A DNA stretch of 64,000 bases from Ancylothrix sp036704045 (GCA_036704045.1 DATNQM010000042.1:159234-223233), one strand, 5' to 3'. Counted from the stretch's first letter, positions 7,982-17,255 are shown. Numbers and translations are program-made. The notes: generated by a model not told the origin, from the sequence alone.

Positions 7982-9769
7982 ATGCGTACCCACTATTGCG
8001 GCCAACTCCGACCACAACATCTTGGAGAAACAGTCACCCTCTGCGGATGGGTTGACCGCCGCCGCGATCATGGGGGCGTGATATTCTTGGATCTGCGTGA
8101 CCGCACCGGTATTGTGCAAATCGTCAGCGACCCTCAGCGCACCCCCGAATTTTATCATCTAGCCGAAAAACTCCGTAATGAGTATGTTGTTCAAATCACC
8201 GGTCGAGTTTCTCAGCGTCCTGATGATTCTCTTAATCCTAAATTACCGACTGGTGAAATTGAAATTTATGCCGATCAAATTGAACTTTTAAATAATGTTA
8301 GAAAACAGTTACCTTTTCAAGTTTCTACGGCGGAAACTGAACAAGTCCGCGAAGAGTTGCGCCTGAAATATCGGTATCTCGATTTGCGCCGGGAACGGAT
8401 GATGCGAAACTTACAATTGCGTCACGAAGTGATTAAGGCTATTCGCCGGTTTTTGGAAGATCAACAAGGTTTTATTGAAGTCGAAACTCCTGTTTTAACT
8501 CGATCAACTCCTGAAGGTGCACGGGATTATTTGGTTCCTTCTCGTGTTAATCCGGGTGAGTGGTTTGCTTTACCACAATCACCTCAACTTTTTAAACAGT
8601 TACTCATGGTGTCTGGTTTAGATAGATACTATCAAATTGCTCGCTGTTTTCGTGATGAAGATTTGCGGGCCGACCGGCAACCTGAATTTACTCAACTTGA
8701 CATGGAAATGAGTTTCATGTCTCAGGAAGAAATACTGCAATTAAATGAGCAATTGGTTGCACATATTTTTAAATCTGTCAAGGGTTTAGAAATTCCGCTT
8801 CCTTTTCCTCGTTTGACTTATGCTGAAGCGATGGATCGCTATGGCAGTGATAAGCCTGATACCCGGTTTGGGTTAGAATTGGTTGATGTTTCTGATGTAG
8901 TCAAAGATATCGGTTTTAAGGTTTTTTCTGGTGCAATTGCGGCGGGGGGAATTGTTAAAATTTTACCGATTCCTGAAGGAAATGCAGCGATTTCTAATGT
9001 GCGAATTAAACCGGGTGGAGACTTGTTTAATGAAGCTGCAAGTGCCGGTGCAAAAGGTTTAGCTTATATCCGTGTGCGGGATGATGGCGAAATTGATACA
9101 ATTGGCGCAATTAAGGATAATTTAAGCGAAGAACAAAAGCAGGAAATTTTGAAGCGCACAGGCGCACAAGCCGGCCATTTATTATTGTTTGGTGCCGGGC
9201 CGGTGGATACTGTAAATAAGACTTTGGATCGTCTAAGGCAAGTAATTGGACGGGAATTGAATTTAATTGATCCAGACAAGGTTAATTTGCTGTGGATTAC
9301 TGATTTTCCGATGTTTGAATGGAATGCTGATGAGAAGCGTTTAGAAGCTTTGCACCATCCGTTTACGGCACCAAAACCGGAAGATATAGACGATTTGAAA
9401 ACAGCGAAGGCGCAAGCCTATGATTTGGTTTTGAATGGTTATGAAATTGGCGGCGGTTCTCGACGGATTTATCAGCGGGAAGTGCAAGAAAGAGTGTTTG
9501 AAACTATTGGGTTATCTACGGAGGAAGCTTATAGTAAATTTGGCTTTTTGCTGGATGCGTTTGAGTATGGAACGCCGCCGCATGGTGGAATTGCTTATGG
9601 CGTAGACCGGCTGGTGATGTTGTTAGCTGGGGAAGAATCGATTCGGGATGTTATCGCTTTTCCGAAAACACAACAAGCGCGTTGCTTGCTAACAAGTGCG
9701 CCGGCGGGAGTTGATGCGAAACAGCTGAAAGAGTTGCAGGTTACATCGACTTATAAACCAAAGGCTTAA
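7982..9769 (+). CDS. aspS: Aspartyl-tRNA synthetase
   Basis: This 595-residue class II synthetase charges tRNA-Asp (and possibly tRNA-Asn). It has an N-terminal OB-fold anticodon-binding domain (about 15-110, CGWVDRRRDHGGVIFLDLRD). Class II motif 2 is RCFRDEDLRADRQPEFTQ and motif 3 is GIAYGVDRLVMLL. The bacterial GAD insertion lies between about 300 and 420. Length and motifs are typical of bacterial AspRS. The stop codon is 3 bases from the next start, so the AAA ATPase gene downstream may be co-transcribed. Confidence 0.97.
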   Translation: MRTHYCGQLRPQHLGETVTLCGWVDRRRDHGGVIFLDLRDRTGIVQIVSDPQRTPEFYHLAEKLRNEYVVQITGRVSQRPDDSLNPKLPTGEIEIYADQIELLNNVRKQLPFQVSTAETEQVREELRLKYRYLDLRRERMMRNLQLRHEVIKAIRRFLEDQQGFIEVETPVLTRSTPEGARDYLVPSRVNPGEWFALPQSPQLFKQLLMVSGLDRYYQIARCFRDEDLRADRQPEFTQLDMEMSFMSQEEILQLNEQLVAHIFKSVKGLEIPLPFPRLTYAEAMDRYGSDKPDTRFGLELVDVSDVVKDIGFKVFSGAIAAGGIVKILPIPEGNAAISNVRIKPGGDLFNEAASAGAKGLAYIRVRDDGEIDTIGAIKDNLSEEQKQEILKRTGAQAGHLLLFGAGPVDTVNKTLDRLRQVIGRELNLIDPDKVNLLWITDFPMFEWNADEKRLEALHHPFTAPKPEDIDDLKTAKAQAYDLVLNGYEIGGGSRRIYQREVQERVFETIGLSTEEAYSKFGFLLDAFEYGTPPHGGIAYGVDRLVMLLAGEESIRDVIAFPKTQQARCLLTSAPAGVDAKQLKELQVTSTYKPKA

Positions 9770-9772
9770 CCT

Positions 9773-10897
9773 ATGAAAAACCTGGAGAATTTGACCATAC
9801 ACCAATTTCGGGGAGTGCGAGATTTAAACTTGCAATCCCTGGGACAGATTAATGTTTTGGTAGGGGATAATAATTCAGGTAAAACCAGTGTTTTAGAGGC
9901 AATATCCACTTATTGCCGTCCTCTTGATTTGTCAGAATGGCTGAATGCAGCATGGCGGCGCGAGATTAAATATTCCCGCAAACAAAGATTAGAGGCGCTA
10001 AAGTGGTTATTTCCTCAAAATACAGAAAACCGAGTTTATGATAATTATGAAGGGGAAACTTATGTTTCTGGAAATGGGGATTTTAAAGTAAGAGAATCTA
10101 GGGCTTTGTACTCCGAAGTGGAGGCTTTTGAACTATCAGAAAATGTAGAAAATAGTGCCGATGAAGAAATCGGTATTAGAGAGGGCGATTTTGATAATAT
10201 CCTACGCGGGGCTCAGATTTATTTAACAGTTCGCTGGGTTGATTTAGCTACAACAGTGAATGATGAAATTTCTGAAGAGTTTGAACTGTGGGAAAATGAA
10301 CGTTTAATTAATCGCCGTAGTCGCGCAGATTTAATGTTGCCGGTGGAGACAGTGACACCTTATTCTCATCGAATTGAGCAGTTACAAGTGGGTTTGCTAT
10401 CAGAAGCAATTTTTCGCCGTTTTAAGCCAGAAGTGATGAAGTTGCTGCAAGGAATGGATAGTGGAATTTTAGATTTACAAATTTTATCTCGTCCTGGTAG
10501 CCGGCCTAGTCTTTATATTGAGCATGAGGAGTTAGATATTGCACCGCTGAGTGCTTTTGGCGATGGAGTGCGGCGTTTATTGTTTATTGCTTTAATGCTG
10601 GCAAAGGTGCGAAATGGTGTTTTACTTATTGATGAAATTGAAACCGCAATTCATACAGAAGCGCTGACTAAATCTTTTTCTTGGATTGTTCAGTGGTGCA
10701 AAGAGATGAATGTACAATTATTTGCAACTACCCACAGCCTAGAAGCAGTCGATGCCCTTTTAGATGCGGCAAAATTAGAGGAAGATTTAGTCTTGTATAG
10801 GTTGAAAAAAGGCGAGTCTCAAACAAAAGCCGTTAGGATTGATAAAGATAGACTTCAGCGTTTAAGAGAAGAATTAGGGCAGGAGGTTAGGGTGTGA
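9773..10897 (+). CDS. AAA15/OLD-like ATPase of a two-gene (defence-like) module
   Basis: The 374-residue protein is an SMC/RecF-type ATPase. The N-terminus (HQFRGVRDLNL) is typical of the AAA15/OLD group. Walker A is GDNNSGKTS (residues 31-39), Walker B is GVLLIDEIETAIH near 280-292, and ATTHSLEA follows as the switch histidine region. Between them is a variable, acidic helical insertion. The stop overlaps the next start by four bases (GTGA), which implies translational coupling with the Toprim-like partner. ATPase plus Toprim pairs (OLD, Gabija, PARIS) act in phage defence, so that role is inferred. Confidence 0.85.
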   Translation: MKNLENLTIHQFRGVRDLNLQSLGQINVLVGDNNSGKTSVLEAISTYCRPLDLSEWLNAAWRREIKYSRKQRLEALKWLFPQNTENRVYDNYEGETYVSGNGDFKVRESRALYSEVEAFELSENVENSADEEIGIREGDFDNILRGAQIYLTVRWVDLATTVNDEISEEFELWENERLINRRSRADLMLPVETVTPYSHRIEQLQVGLLSEAIFRRFKPEVMKLLQGMDSGILDLQILSRPGSRPSLYIEHEELDIAPLSAFGDGVRRLLFIALMLAKVRNGVLLIDEIETAIHTEALTKSFSWIVQWCKEMNVQLFATTHSLEAVDALLDAAKLEEDLVLYRLKKGESQTKAVRIDKDRLQRLREELGQEVRV

Positions 10898-11655
10898 AGA
10901 AATATGCCATCATGGGTGTAGAGGGGCCCCACGACCAAGTTTTTACAAAAAAGTTGCTTAAGCTGTTAGGTTTTAAAGAGTTTAAGGGTTCAAAGTCAGA
11001 ATTAGATAGTTTCTGGCACAAGTTTATTCCAAAATATCCCAAAAACGAAACAGCAAAGTTATATGAACGCTTATCGATGCCCTCAATTGTGTTTAATGAG
11101 AGTATATCAGTAGCCATTTATCAAGGTGAGGGGAGTAATTTAAAACAAAATTTAGAGGATATTCTCTGCAATAATCTTGAGTATCAAACAGATTTAGCTG
11201 CTTTTGGAATTGTGGCGGATGCTGATAAGAAACAGCCGGTTTCTGTTGCTGAAGAGTATGCGGATTGTTTTAAAAACTATTTTACAAATTTTCCAGACAA
11301 ACCGGGGATTGTGGATACAAACAAACCAAGAACTGGGATTTACATTTTACCTGATAATGTTTGTGAAGGGGTGTTGGATACTTTGCTGTGCCGGTGTGGC
11401 GAGGTTGCTTACCCGGAATATATGAAAAGAGCAAATGCTTATATCTCAGAGTTTTCTGAGGAAGAACGGAAAAAGCTTAAGTGGAAACCTTTTGATTTAG
11501 ATAAAGTTCGAGTTGCAACGGTGGTGAGTGTTCTCAAACCGGGAAAGACAAATACTGTTAGTGTTGCTGATAATGATTGGGTAAGTGAAACAACGCTGGG
11601 AGAAGTTTCTTTGCTTGCAAATTTTCAGAATTTTTTAAGAGAAATTTTAGAATGA
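10894..11655 (+). CDS. DUF3226 (Toprim-like) partner of the AAA ATPase
   Basis: The product is 253 residues and starts at a GTG that overlaps the ATPase stop. The Toprim signature is visible: a glutamate in MGVEGPHDQ near residue 8 and a DxD-like GIVADADKK near 108. These residues bind metal in Toprim nucleases. The rest (RTGIYILPDNVCEGVLDTLL, then a lysine-rich tail) fits the DUF3226 family. It probably supplies nuclease or effector activity controlled by the upstream ATPase. The substrate is unknown. Confidence 0.75.
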   Translation: MKKYAIMGVEGPHDQVFTKKLLKLLGFKEFKGSKSELDSFWHKFIPKYPKNETAKLYERLSMPSIVFNESISVAIYQGEGSNLKQNLEDILCNNLEYQTDLAAFGIVADADKKQPVSVAEEYADCFKNYFTNFPDKPGIVDTNKPRTGIYILPDNVCEGVLDTLLCRCGEVAYPEYMKRANAYISEFSEEERKKLKWKPFDLDKVRVATVVSVLKPGKTNTVSVADNDWVSETTLGEVSLLANFQNFLREILE

Positions 11656-11734
11656 TATAATCCTGCACAAGTCCGAAGCGGGCGAGGATTAGATAAGCTT
11701 TCAATAATATTAAATTCGTCAAAACCAAATTGAT

Positions 11735-12042
11735 ATGACTAAACTCAGCCCATCTGTTGAGCAAGCAATAGATTTTTCTGTACCTGCTTATTTACCGGCC
11801 CATTTACTAGATCATATAGAACTCCCCATTTCATTGAACCTATGGGGGTGGAATTAGGTACTTGGCAAGGTGTGTATCAGGCTCAAGAATAGTTTTGGTT
11901 ACGTTGGTGGGATGCTGAGGAGCGTTTAGAAATTGAACGCCAAGAAAAAGAAGAGGCTCAACAACGTGCCGAAATTGAACGCCAACGTGTTGAAAATTTG
12001 GCGGAACAGTTGCGAGATTTAGGGATTGATCCTGATGCTTAA
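11735..12042 (+). pseudogene. Remnant of a Uma2-family (DUF820) endonuclease gene
   Basis: An N-terminal piece (MTKLSPSVEQAIDF...) is joined out of frame to a C-terminal piece (MGVELGTWQGVY, then an in-frame TAG at 11,890-11,892, then FWLRWWDAEERLEIERQ and a coiled-coil tail ending GIDPDA). That tail is the typical end of cyanobacterial Uma2 proteins. The catalytic core is missing, so most of the gene was deleted. An intact family member is at 35,987-36,583. Confidence 0.75.
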
Positions 12043-12159
12043 AATCACAATATTTTGATATTAAGCAGAAAGCCGACATCGTTTGAGGAGAATGCCGGCT
12101 TTTTGGAGGGGAGAAAATAACACAATGTTTTAACTCTATAGAAAAAGATTATTGAAAGA

Positions 12160-12372
12160 TTAGTAGACTAACCATTGTTGTGAAGGGATAGCGGCTTCTC
12201 TTTTGACATGGCCGGTGGTTACGGCGTTTTGTAAAGCTACGAGAGCATCTAAATCTTCGAGGTTGCAGCCTGCATGAAACAGGTGTTTAATTTCTTGTTC
12301 GGTATCAAGGCTGAGGTAGCCTGTTTTCATTACTTGGCGGACAACTTTACGAATCATATTTACTCGTGTCAT
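12160..12372 (-). CDS. Small hypothetical protein
   Basis: The 70-residue protein is helical and charged (MTRVNMIRKVVRQVMKTGYL, then EQEIKHLFHAGCNLEDLDAL). It carries no signal peptide. Its composition is consistent with a real gene, and short proteins with this type of sequence occur widely in cyanobacteria. Its function is unknown. Confidence 0.55.
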   Translation of the reverse strand: MTRVNMIRKVVRQVMKTGYLSLDTEQEIKHLFHAGCNLEDLDALVALQNAVTTGHVKREAAIPSQQWLVY

Positions 12373-12678
12373 AGCTAAAATTATTGATTCACCCTGTCCT
12401 GCTAGTATGACTGTTGTGGGCGGTGTTGTAGGTGATTTTAATGTGGTAAGGGTTGTGATTGTTTGGTTTTGAGGTTGGTGATATTGATCACGATGGGGCT
12501 ATTTTTTTAGGTTTGAGGTGAAGAGAATAATTTTTGTGGCTGTTGGTTAAATTCTATAAAGGTTAGTTTAAAAAAAATATTGTTTATTGTCAGAGATGTA
12601 ATCAATTTTAAAATAAAAAAGTCAATATTTAAGCAATTTATATGTAGGTTGGGTTAATTAACCCAACCCCATAAATCC
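12373..12678. other. Intergenic region, 306 bases
   Basis: No gene is seen. The right end carries a palindromic dispersed repeat (12,644-12,670), listed separately. Confidence 0.4.
12644..12670. repeat. Palindromic dispersed repeat, copy 1 (GTAGGTTGGGTT...AACCCAACC)
   Basis: The element reads GTAGGTTGGGTTAATTAACC followed by CAACCCC and is nearly self-complementary. Related copies are at 13,483-13,510, 21,860-21,887, 42,714-42,746 and 58,893-58,923. This copy and the next bracket the DUF2887 gene exactly. Confidence 0.8.
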
Positions 12679-13473
12679 TTACTCAGACTGAAATTGAACC
12701 GCCTGCTGAACTTGCTCCATACTCAACTGTAATGCTTGTGCCACTTGCTCTGTAGTTAATCCCAATGCCAGCAAGCGGGGGATAGCTTCTAGTTTAGCTC
12801 GACGCTCTCCTTCTTCTAAGCCTTCAAGTTTAATATCTTGGTAAAGTCTTGTCTGCTTAAACTCATCTAAACCTAACATAGTTCGTAACTCCTCTCGACT
12901 CAAATTTGACAACTTATAGAGTAATATCGTCTCTATTAATTCTAGTAGGTTTTCCGACAATGCCGGATCTTCTACTTCCTGACGCGAACGAGCAATTAAT
13001 TCTTTCCCTCGCTCAACAGCCGTTTCTTCCCTATCTACAATTAACCGGATAATCGCCAAACTTAACGAATTTTCCACCGCTAATTCATCCAAATAAACCC
13101 GTTGCACTTGCGGACAACTTAGCAGCAATTCATAGGGAACAATATCATCAGTTTCGATAGTTCGCGTCGGATAAATTACCACCGCTTTCCAGTAATTTAC
13201 GGATTCATTTTGTTGGAGATACAAAAAAATCTCTGCAAAAAACCGGCGATAAAAGCTGGAGTCTTTCTGAAACTGAACCTCGACAAAGAAAACCGGCAAT
13301 TCTTGAGAATTAATGGCCGGTTCATACACAGCATCAATGCGAAACGCCTTTTGCTTGAGTTCAACTGAAGCAAAATTATAAGCCTCAGTATCAATTCCAG
13401 AAAAGCCTATCAACTCAAAAAACAATTCTGGAAACTGCTGGAAAATAAGATAAAAAATTGTGTCGGTTTTCAC
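12679..13473 (-). CDS. Rpn/DUF2887-family PD-(D/E)XK nuclease (transposase-like)
   Basis: The 264-residue protein begins MKTDTIFYLIFQQFPELFF, the characteristic start of DUF2887/Rpn-type proteins. The PD-(D/E)XK core is seen as RIDAVYEP (D) and PVFFVEVQFQK (ExQ) near residues 47-72. The C-terminal half has REELRTMLGLDEF and a helical EEGERRAKLEAIPRLLALGL tail. Relatives are abundant in cyanobacteria and linked to recombination-promoting nuclease activity. The gene sits precisely between two palindromic repeats, less than 12 bases from each, so it looks like a mobile cassette. Confidence 0.85.
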   Translation of the reverse strand: MKTDTIFYLIFQQFPELFFELIGFSGIDTEAYNFASVELKQKAFRIDAVYEPAINSQELPVFFVEVQFQKDSSFYRRFFAEIFLYLQQNESVNYWKAVVIYPTRTIETDDIVPYELLLSCPQVQRVYLDELAVENSLSLAIIRLIVDREETAVERGKELIARSRQEVEDPALSENLLELIETILLYKLSNLSREELRTMLGLDEFKQTRLYQDIKLEGLEEGERRAKLEAIPRLLALGLTTEQVAQALQLSMEQVQQAVQFQSE

Positions 13474-13482
13474 AAAAATTTT

Positions 13483-13510
13483 GTAAGTTGAGTTAATTAA
13501 CCCAACCTAC
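13483..13510. repeat. Palindromic dispersed repeat, copy 2
   Basis: The sequence GTAAGTTGAGTTAATTAACC followed by CAACCTAC is an imperfect palindrome matching copy 1 at 12,644-12,670. It lies 10 bases upstream of the DUF2887 start and just downstream of the M23 peptidase stop, so it may also act as a transcription terminator. Confidence 0.75.
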
Positions 13511-13517
13511 CATAAAA

Positions 13518-14546
13518 TTACCAACCCTGACTAATGCGCCGATTGTTAATACTTTCTCGTGGCAAAAATGCTATCGGATCAACAGCACCACGTCCGGGCG
13601 AATGAATTTCAAAATGACAGTGAGGGCCGGTACTAAAGCCGGTGCTACCCATTTCTGCAATTTGTTGACTTTGTTCAACTTTTTGACCTTTGCGAACTAA
13701 AACTCGGTTGTTATGAGCATAACGACTAATACTTCCATCAGCGTGTCGAATTTCAACTAAATTACCATAGCCGCCATTATTCCAACCGGCATAACTAACC
13801 ACCCCAGCAGCAGCAGCAACAATAGGTGTACCAATAGGTGCAGCAATATCAATACCAGCGTGCATTCTTCCCCAACGCATCCCATAACCTGATGTTAAAA
13901 CACCCCTTGCCGGCCAAATAAAACCACTAGCCGGTGGCGCATCTGGTAAATAAATATCAGGAGAACCCAAAGGCGGCAATTCTCCGGCATTCTGCTGAGA
14001 CATTTCAATCTGATTTCTTAAAGCATCTAAACGCGAACTAACTTGATCAAATTGATTTTTTGAATTATCTTCAATAACAATCGGCTCAACAGAAATACTT
14101 GCATAATTTTCAACAGAAACGGGATAAAATGGTGCCGAATTATTTTGATTTAAATTCATAGAATTTGGCTGTCGGTCATCATATAAAGAAGATTCCACAA
14201 CAACTTCCATCTCTGCTTCATCATCAGACAACTGAGATGGAGTAATCACCGGCACCCTATCCCCCCAAGATAAAACCGGCCTTGATTCTAACAACTCTAT
14301 TGGTTTTATTTCCTCTATTTGACGATTTAAATTTAAACTCGAAGATTGATTATTAAACACCGGCTTAGTGTCAGCTTCAACATCTGAAACACTAACATTT
14401 TGAATAGTTATATTATCAATTGAAGCCACTTCATTATTGATACTAAATGGTGTTTCCGTAACAGCCGTAGCAGAAAATGTAGTGAGATTATCCTGAGCGA
14501 CAAGAGCAACAAGCGTCCCTATTGCAATTTTTTGAAAATTCATCAA
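13518..14546 (-). CDS. M23-family peptidoglycan metallopeptidase
   Basis: The 342-residue protein has a signal-like hydrophobic N-terminus. A long low-complexity linker (about 30-195) leads to a C-terminal LytM/M23 domain. Zinc ligands are visible in RMHAGIDIAAP (HxxxD) and GPHCHFEIH (HxH), with SRYAHNNRVLVRKGQ between them. M23 enzymes cut peptidoglycan cross-bridges in the periplasm or activate amidases. No LysM repeat is present. The next gene downstream is separated by the palindromic repeat. Confidence 0.9.
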   Translation of the reverse strand: MMNFQKIAIGTLVALVAQDNLTTFSATAVTETPFSINNEVASIDNITIQNVSVSDVEADTKPVFNNQSSSLNLNRQIEEIKPIELLESRPVLSWGDRVPVITPSQLSDDEAEMEVVVESSLYDDRQPNSMNLNQNNSAPFYPVSVENYASISVEPIVIEDNSKNQFDQVSSRLDALRNQIEMSQQNAGELPPLGSPDIYLPDAPPASGFIWPARGVLTSGYGMRWGRMHAGIDIAAPIGTPIVAAAAGVVSYAGWNNGGYGNLVEIRHADGSISRYAHNNRVLVRKGQKVEQSQQIAEMGSTGFSTGPHCHFEIHSPGRGAVDPIAFLPRESINNRRISQGW

Positions 14547-14903
14547 ATTTGCCTCTTGTGTTGGAAAAACAAAATTGTCTCCATCAAAAAGATAGAAAAC
14601 AACAAAAAATTTAAAATTACACCTTGGCGGCTATAAAAAAATCCGCACTGTACACCACTTTTAAAGCAACCAAAATCCTCCGTTCTCAGAAACGAAGAAG
14701 GAAAAGGCGCTAATAGTTTTCAACGCTGCACTTGTTCGCTCCGGGGAATTTAATTTTCTATTCTCAACGTTTATTTTTTGGTGTTGAAAGCTTTATTTAT
14801 AAAGGAAAACAGCCAAATATTTGTAGCATTTATTTGGTTAAATGACTAAAAAAGGGGAGTTTGGTTCGGCTATAATGCAAAAAAATTAGCCATTTTTAAA
14901 ACG
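14547..14903. other. Intergenic region, 357 bases
   Basis: No gene is seen. It lies between the divergent M23 peptidase and phytochelatin synthase genes and should carry both promoters. TATAAT at 14,871-14,876 is a good -10 candidate for the phytochelatin synthase gene, though no matching -35 was found. Confidence 0.4.
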
Positions 14904-15656
14904 ATGAACCGCCATATTACTAACATTTGTAACAAAAAACAGATTTATAAACCGCTGCAAGCATTTATTTTAGGGTTGTGCATTGCCAGTAGCACCACTG
15001 TGGTTGCTCAAATGTTGCCGGTTAAAGACAACCTAATTAACCTCAACAGCAGCGAAGGCGAGCAATTACTAATAGAAAGCAAAGCCAGAGCCGATTATTT
15101 ACCGCTTATCCTGCAATTTGTTACGCAAGATAACCTAGCATATTGTGGTGTTGCCAGTATGGTAATGGTCTTAAATGCCTTAGAAATTCCGGCACCAGAA
15201 GCACCCCAATATGGAAAATTTCGACTTTTTACCCAAGAAAACTTTTTTAATGAGAAAACACGCCAAGTAGTTGATTCCCAAGTTGTTGCTCGTAAAGGAA
15301 TGACTCTTGAGCAACTCGCTCAACTAATAGCAACCTATCCAGTTAAGGCGCAAGTATATCATGCAGGCAACAGTAGTTTAGAGGAATTCCGTAAACTAGC
15401 TTTGCAAAATTTACAAGAACCAGGAAACTTTATTTTAGTTAACTATTTACGCAGCAGTTTGGGTCAAGAAAGGGGTGGACATATTTCTCCCATTGCTGCT
15501 TACAATGAAAAAACTGACCGATTTTTGATTTTAGATGTGTCGCGTTATAAATATCCGCCGATCTGGGTTAGTGCTTCTGATCTATGGCAATCTATGAATA
15601 CCGTAGACTCAGATTCGGGTAAAACGCGTGGGTTTGTCTTGATAAATCGGCAGTAA
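14904..15656 (+). CDS. Phytochelatin synthase family protein (peptidase C83)
   Basis: The 250-residue protein has an N-terminal signal-like segment (about 17-36). The complete papain-like triad of phytochelatin synthases is visible: Cys81 in AYCGVASM, His193 in GGHISPIAAY and Asp211 in LDVSRYKYPP. Prokaryotic half-length members mainly hydrolyse glutathione to gamma-Glu-Cys and make little phytochelatin. The predicted export suggests action in the periplasm. The start MNRHITNI was kept because no closer ribosome-binding site is evident. Confidence 0.9.
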   Translation: MNRHITNICNKKQIYKPLQAFILGLCIASSTTVVAQMLPVKDNLINLNSSEGEQLLIESKARADYLPLILQFVTQDNLAYCGVASMVMVLNALEIPAPEAPQYGKFRLFTQENFFNEKTRQVVDSQVVARKGMTLEQLAQLIATYPVKAQVYHAGNSSLEEFRKLALQNLQEPGNFILVNYLRSSLGQERGGHISPIAAYNEKTDRFLILDVSRYKYPPIWVSASDLWQSMNTVDSDSGKTRGFVLINRQ

Positions 15657-16040
15657 TTATGTTTGATGTGGGGATAATTTTTGTCGAAAATAGCATTTTC
15701 AAATAGCACTTATAGGGAGTATTTTTTTGATTTTATCATTAGGTTAAAGTTGTTTGACCGCAGATAAATGCAGATAAACTCCCTTAATTTTATGCTTGTT
15801 AGTAGAGAAAACTTTTTGAGAATTTTATGTTTTTTGTTGAAAATAAATTAGAAATTACTGTTAATTAGAATTTTATAAAAAAGCCGAGATTTTACAAGCC
15901 AAATTCCCCACTTTTATTGTAAAAATGGGGAATTGGAAGGGGATCTTTTATATTTTTTAAAAAAAGGACTTACGCTTTTTGTTAAAAATTTTGGACACTG
16001 CTGATTGTCTGGGAGGTAAAATTGCGTAAGCCCCAAAAAT
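15657..16040. other. Intergenic region with hairpin and MITE-like element
   Basis: No gene is present. A strong hairpin with AATTCCCCA (15,902-15,910) and TGGGGAATT (15,926-15,934) may terminate transcription. A MITE-like element follows at 15,966-16,033. A CCGCAGATAAATGCAGATAA word at ~15,760 recurs in related form near 51,405 and 58,965. Confidence 0.5.
15966..16033. mobile_element. MITE-like element with GGACTTACGC ends
   Basis: The 68-bp stretch begins GGACTTACGC (15,966-15,975) and ends GCGTAAGCCC (16,024-16,033), inverted repeats that match at 9 of 10 positions. Such ends are common on small non-autonomous elements and insertion sequences in cyanobacteria. It has no coding capacity. 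No clear target duplication was identified. Confidence 0.5.
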
Positions 16041-16349
16041 TTAGCGATAGTCAGAGCGGACTACATCGGGGTCACGTTCGGTTGTGTAGCGTGCGGGCTC
16101 TTTACGGCGAGCCAAACCAGCCAAACCTAAAAGACCTAGCAAACCCAACCAACCCCAATCAAAATCATTATCGCGGGTGGTATCTGTGGTTCTGACGTCA
16201 TCGGTTCTGTAGTTAGGAGAAGTGGTTGTGGTATCAGTTCCAGAAGGAGTGTTAGTTTGAGCAGAAGCCGGTAGAGTGGCGGGTAATACAGCTAAACTGG
16301 CTGCAACTACACTGGCTCCAATAAGATTGCGGATTGAAGAACGGTTCAT
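16041..16349 (-). CDS. WGxxGxxG-type small exported membrane protein
   Basis: The 102-residue protein has a signal peptide (about 1-30, ending LPASAQ), a Thr/Asp-rich middle (TDTTTTSPNYRTDDVR) and a C-terminal WGWLGLLGLLGLAGLARRK segment. That last part is a WGxxGxxG-type anchor: a tryptophan-glycine motif, a short hydrophobic helix and a basic cluster. Proteins of this class are probably exported and sorted at the membrane. The function of this one is unknown. Confidence 0.82.
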   Translation of the reverse strand: MNRSSIRNLIGASVVAASLAVLPATLPASAQTNTPSGTDTTTTSPNYRTDDVRTTDTTRDNDFDWGWLGLLGLLGLAGLARRKEPARYTTERDPDVVRSDYR

Positions 16350-16584
16350 AATTGATTTTCCTCTCGTGTTTTTTCTAATTTATCAATTGTGGCTATTTGT
16401 GAAATCAACCTGTGGGTATAAAATCAAAGTTGAGGGAAGGTTAACTTCAGAAATAGAAAAGTTTTTTTGATAGGAAAAACCTATAAGTCTGTTGTGTTTG
16501 GGTGGGGCTGGTTGTTTGAAAGCTTTTTAATAGTAAAATGTTGAACAAAATCAATATAAAAGTCATAATTTCATCAAATTTATA

Positions 16585-17103
16585 TCACTCTTCAGAGAGA
16601 GAATCAGAAAAATCTGCTTGCAGTTGAGCAGCAACTCGCTCACCAAATTCGGCATCGGTATTAGCCAGACTCAACATTTGAAAATACTCTTGTTTTGTTA
16701 AGCCATATTGTTCAATAATGCCAAAAGCAATGGCTTGGAGTGATGCTACAGTTTCTGCTTGTATTTCTGGCTGAGGCTGGCCTTGTTCTACCGTTGTTTC
16801 TGGGACTTGCATTTGTTCGCGGTGGCTTTCGACAAGGGCCACAACTTGTACATAAGCACGCACAAACTGAGTAACTTTTTCTGAAGGAATTGTCGTAGCG
16901 TCTAAACTGTGTTCAATGGGGCCTTGCTCAGAACTATTTGGCAAAGCTAAAGCTATGGGTGTCCCAAGGCCGCTATATATAACAATGAGTAGCAAAAATA
17001 GGATGAGGTTGCGTTCTGTGAGGACACGAAAACACAAGCAGGATATTAATAAACAGGGCCAAACAAAATAAAACAACATAAAATAAAGTGCTAAAAAAAT
17101 CAA
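16585..17103 (-). CDS. DUF4168-like exported or membrane-anchored protein
   Basis: The 172-residue protein has two hydrophobic segments at the N-terminus (about 2-22 and 28-52). A soluble helical domain follows (VTQFVRAYVQVVALVESHRE, then AIAFGIIEQYGLTKQEYFQM and AAQLQADF). The alternation of a short helix, linker and GLTxxEY(F)Q resembles DUF4168. The function is unknown. A true start further in, at the second ATG, is possible. Confidence 0.65.
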   Translation of the reverse strand: MIFLALYFMLFYFVWPCLLISCLCFRVLTERNLILFLLLIVIYSGLGTPIALALPNSSEQGPIEHSLDATTIPSEKVTQFVRAYVQVVALVESHREQMQVPETTVEQGQPQPEIQAETVASLQAIAFGIIEQYGLTKQEYFQMLSLANTDAEFGERVAAQLQADFSDSLSEE

Positions 17104-17255
17104 GTTTTTTTTAAAAAAACAATTGTGAGAGAAAAACCGGCAAGGATTTTAAATTGGCCTTGAGTCCAAAATTGGAAAATTCACAACTGCTTATAGAAAT
17201 TTTTGCCTAGAGAGAATCAAAAATACTAAAATATAGGTAAATCTACAGAGTTGGA

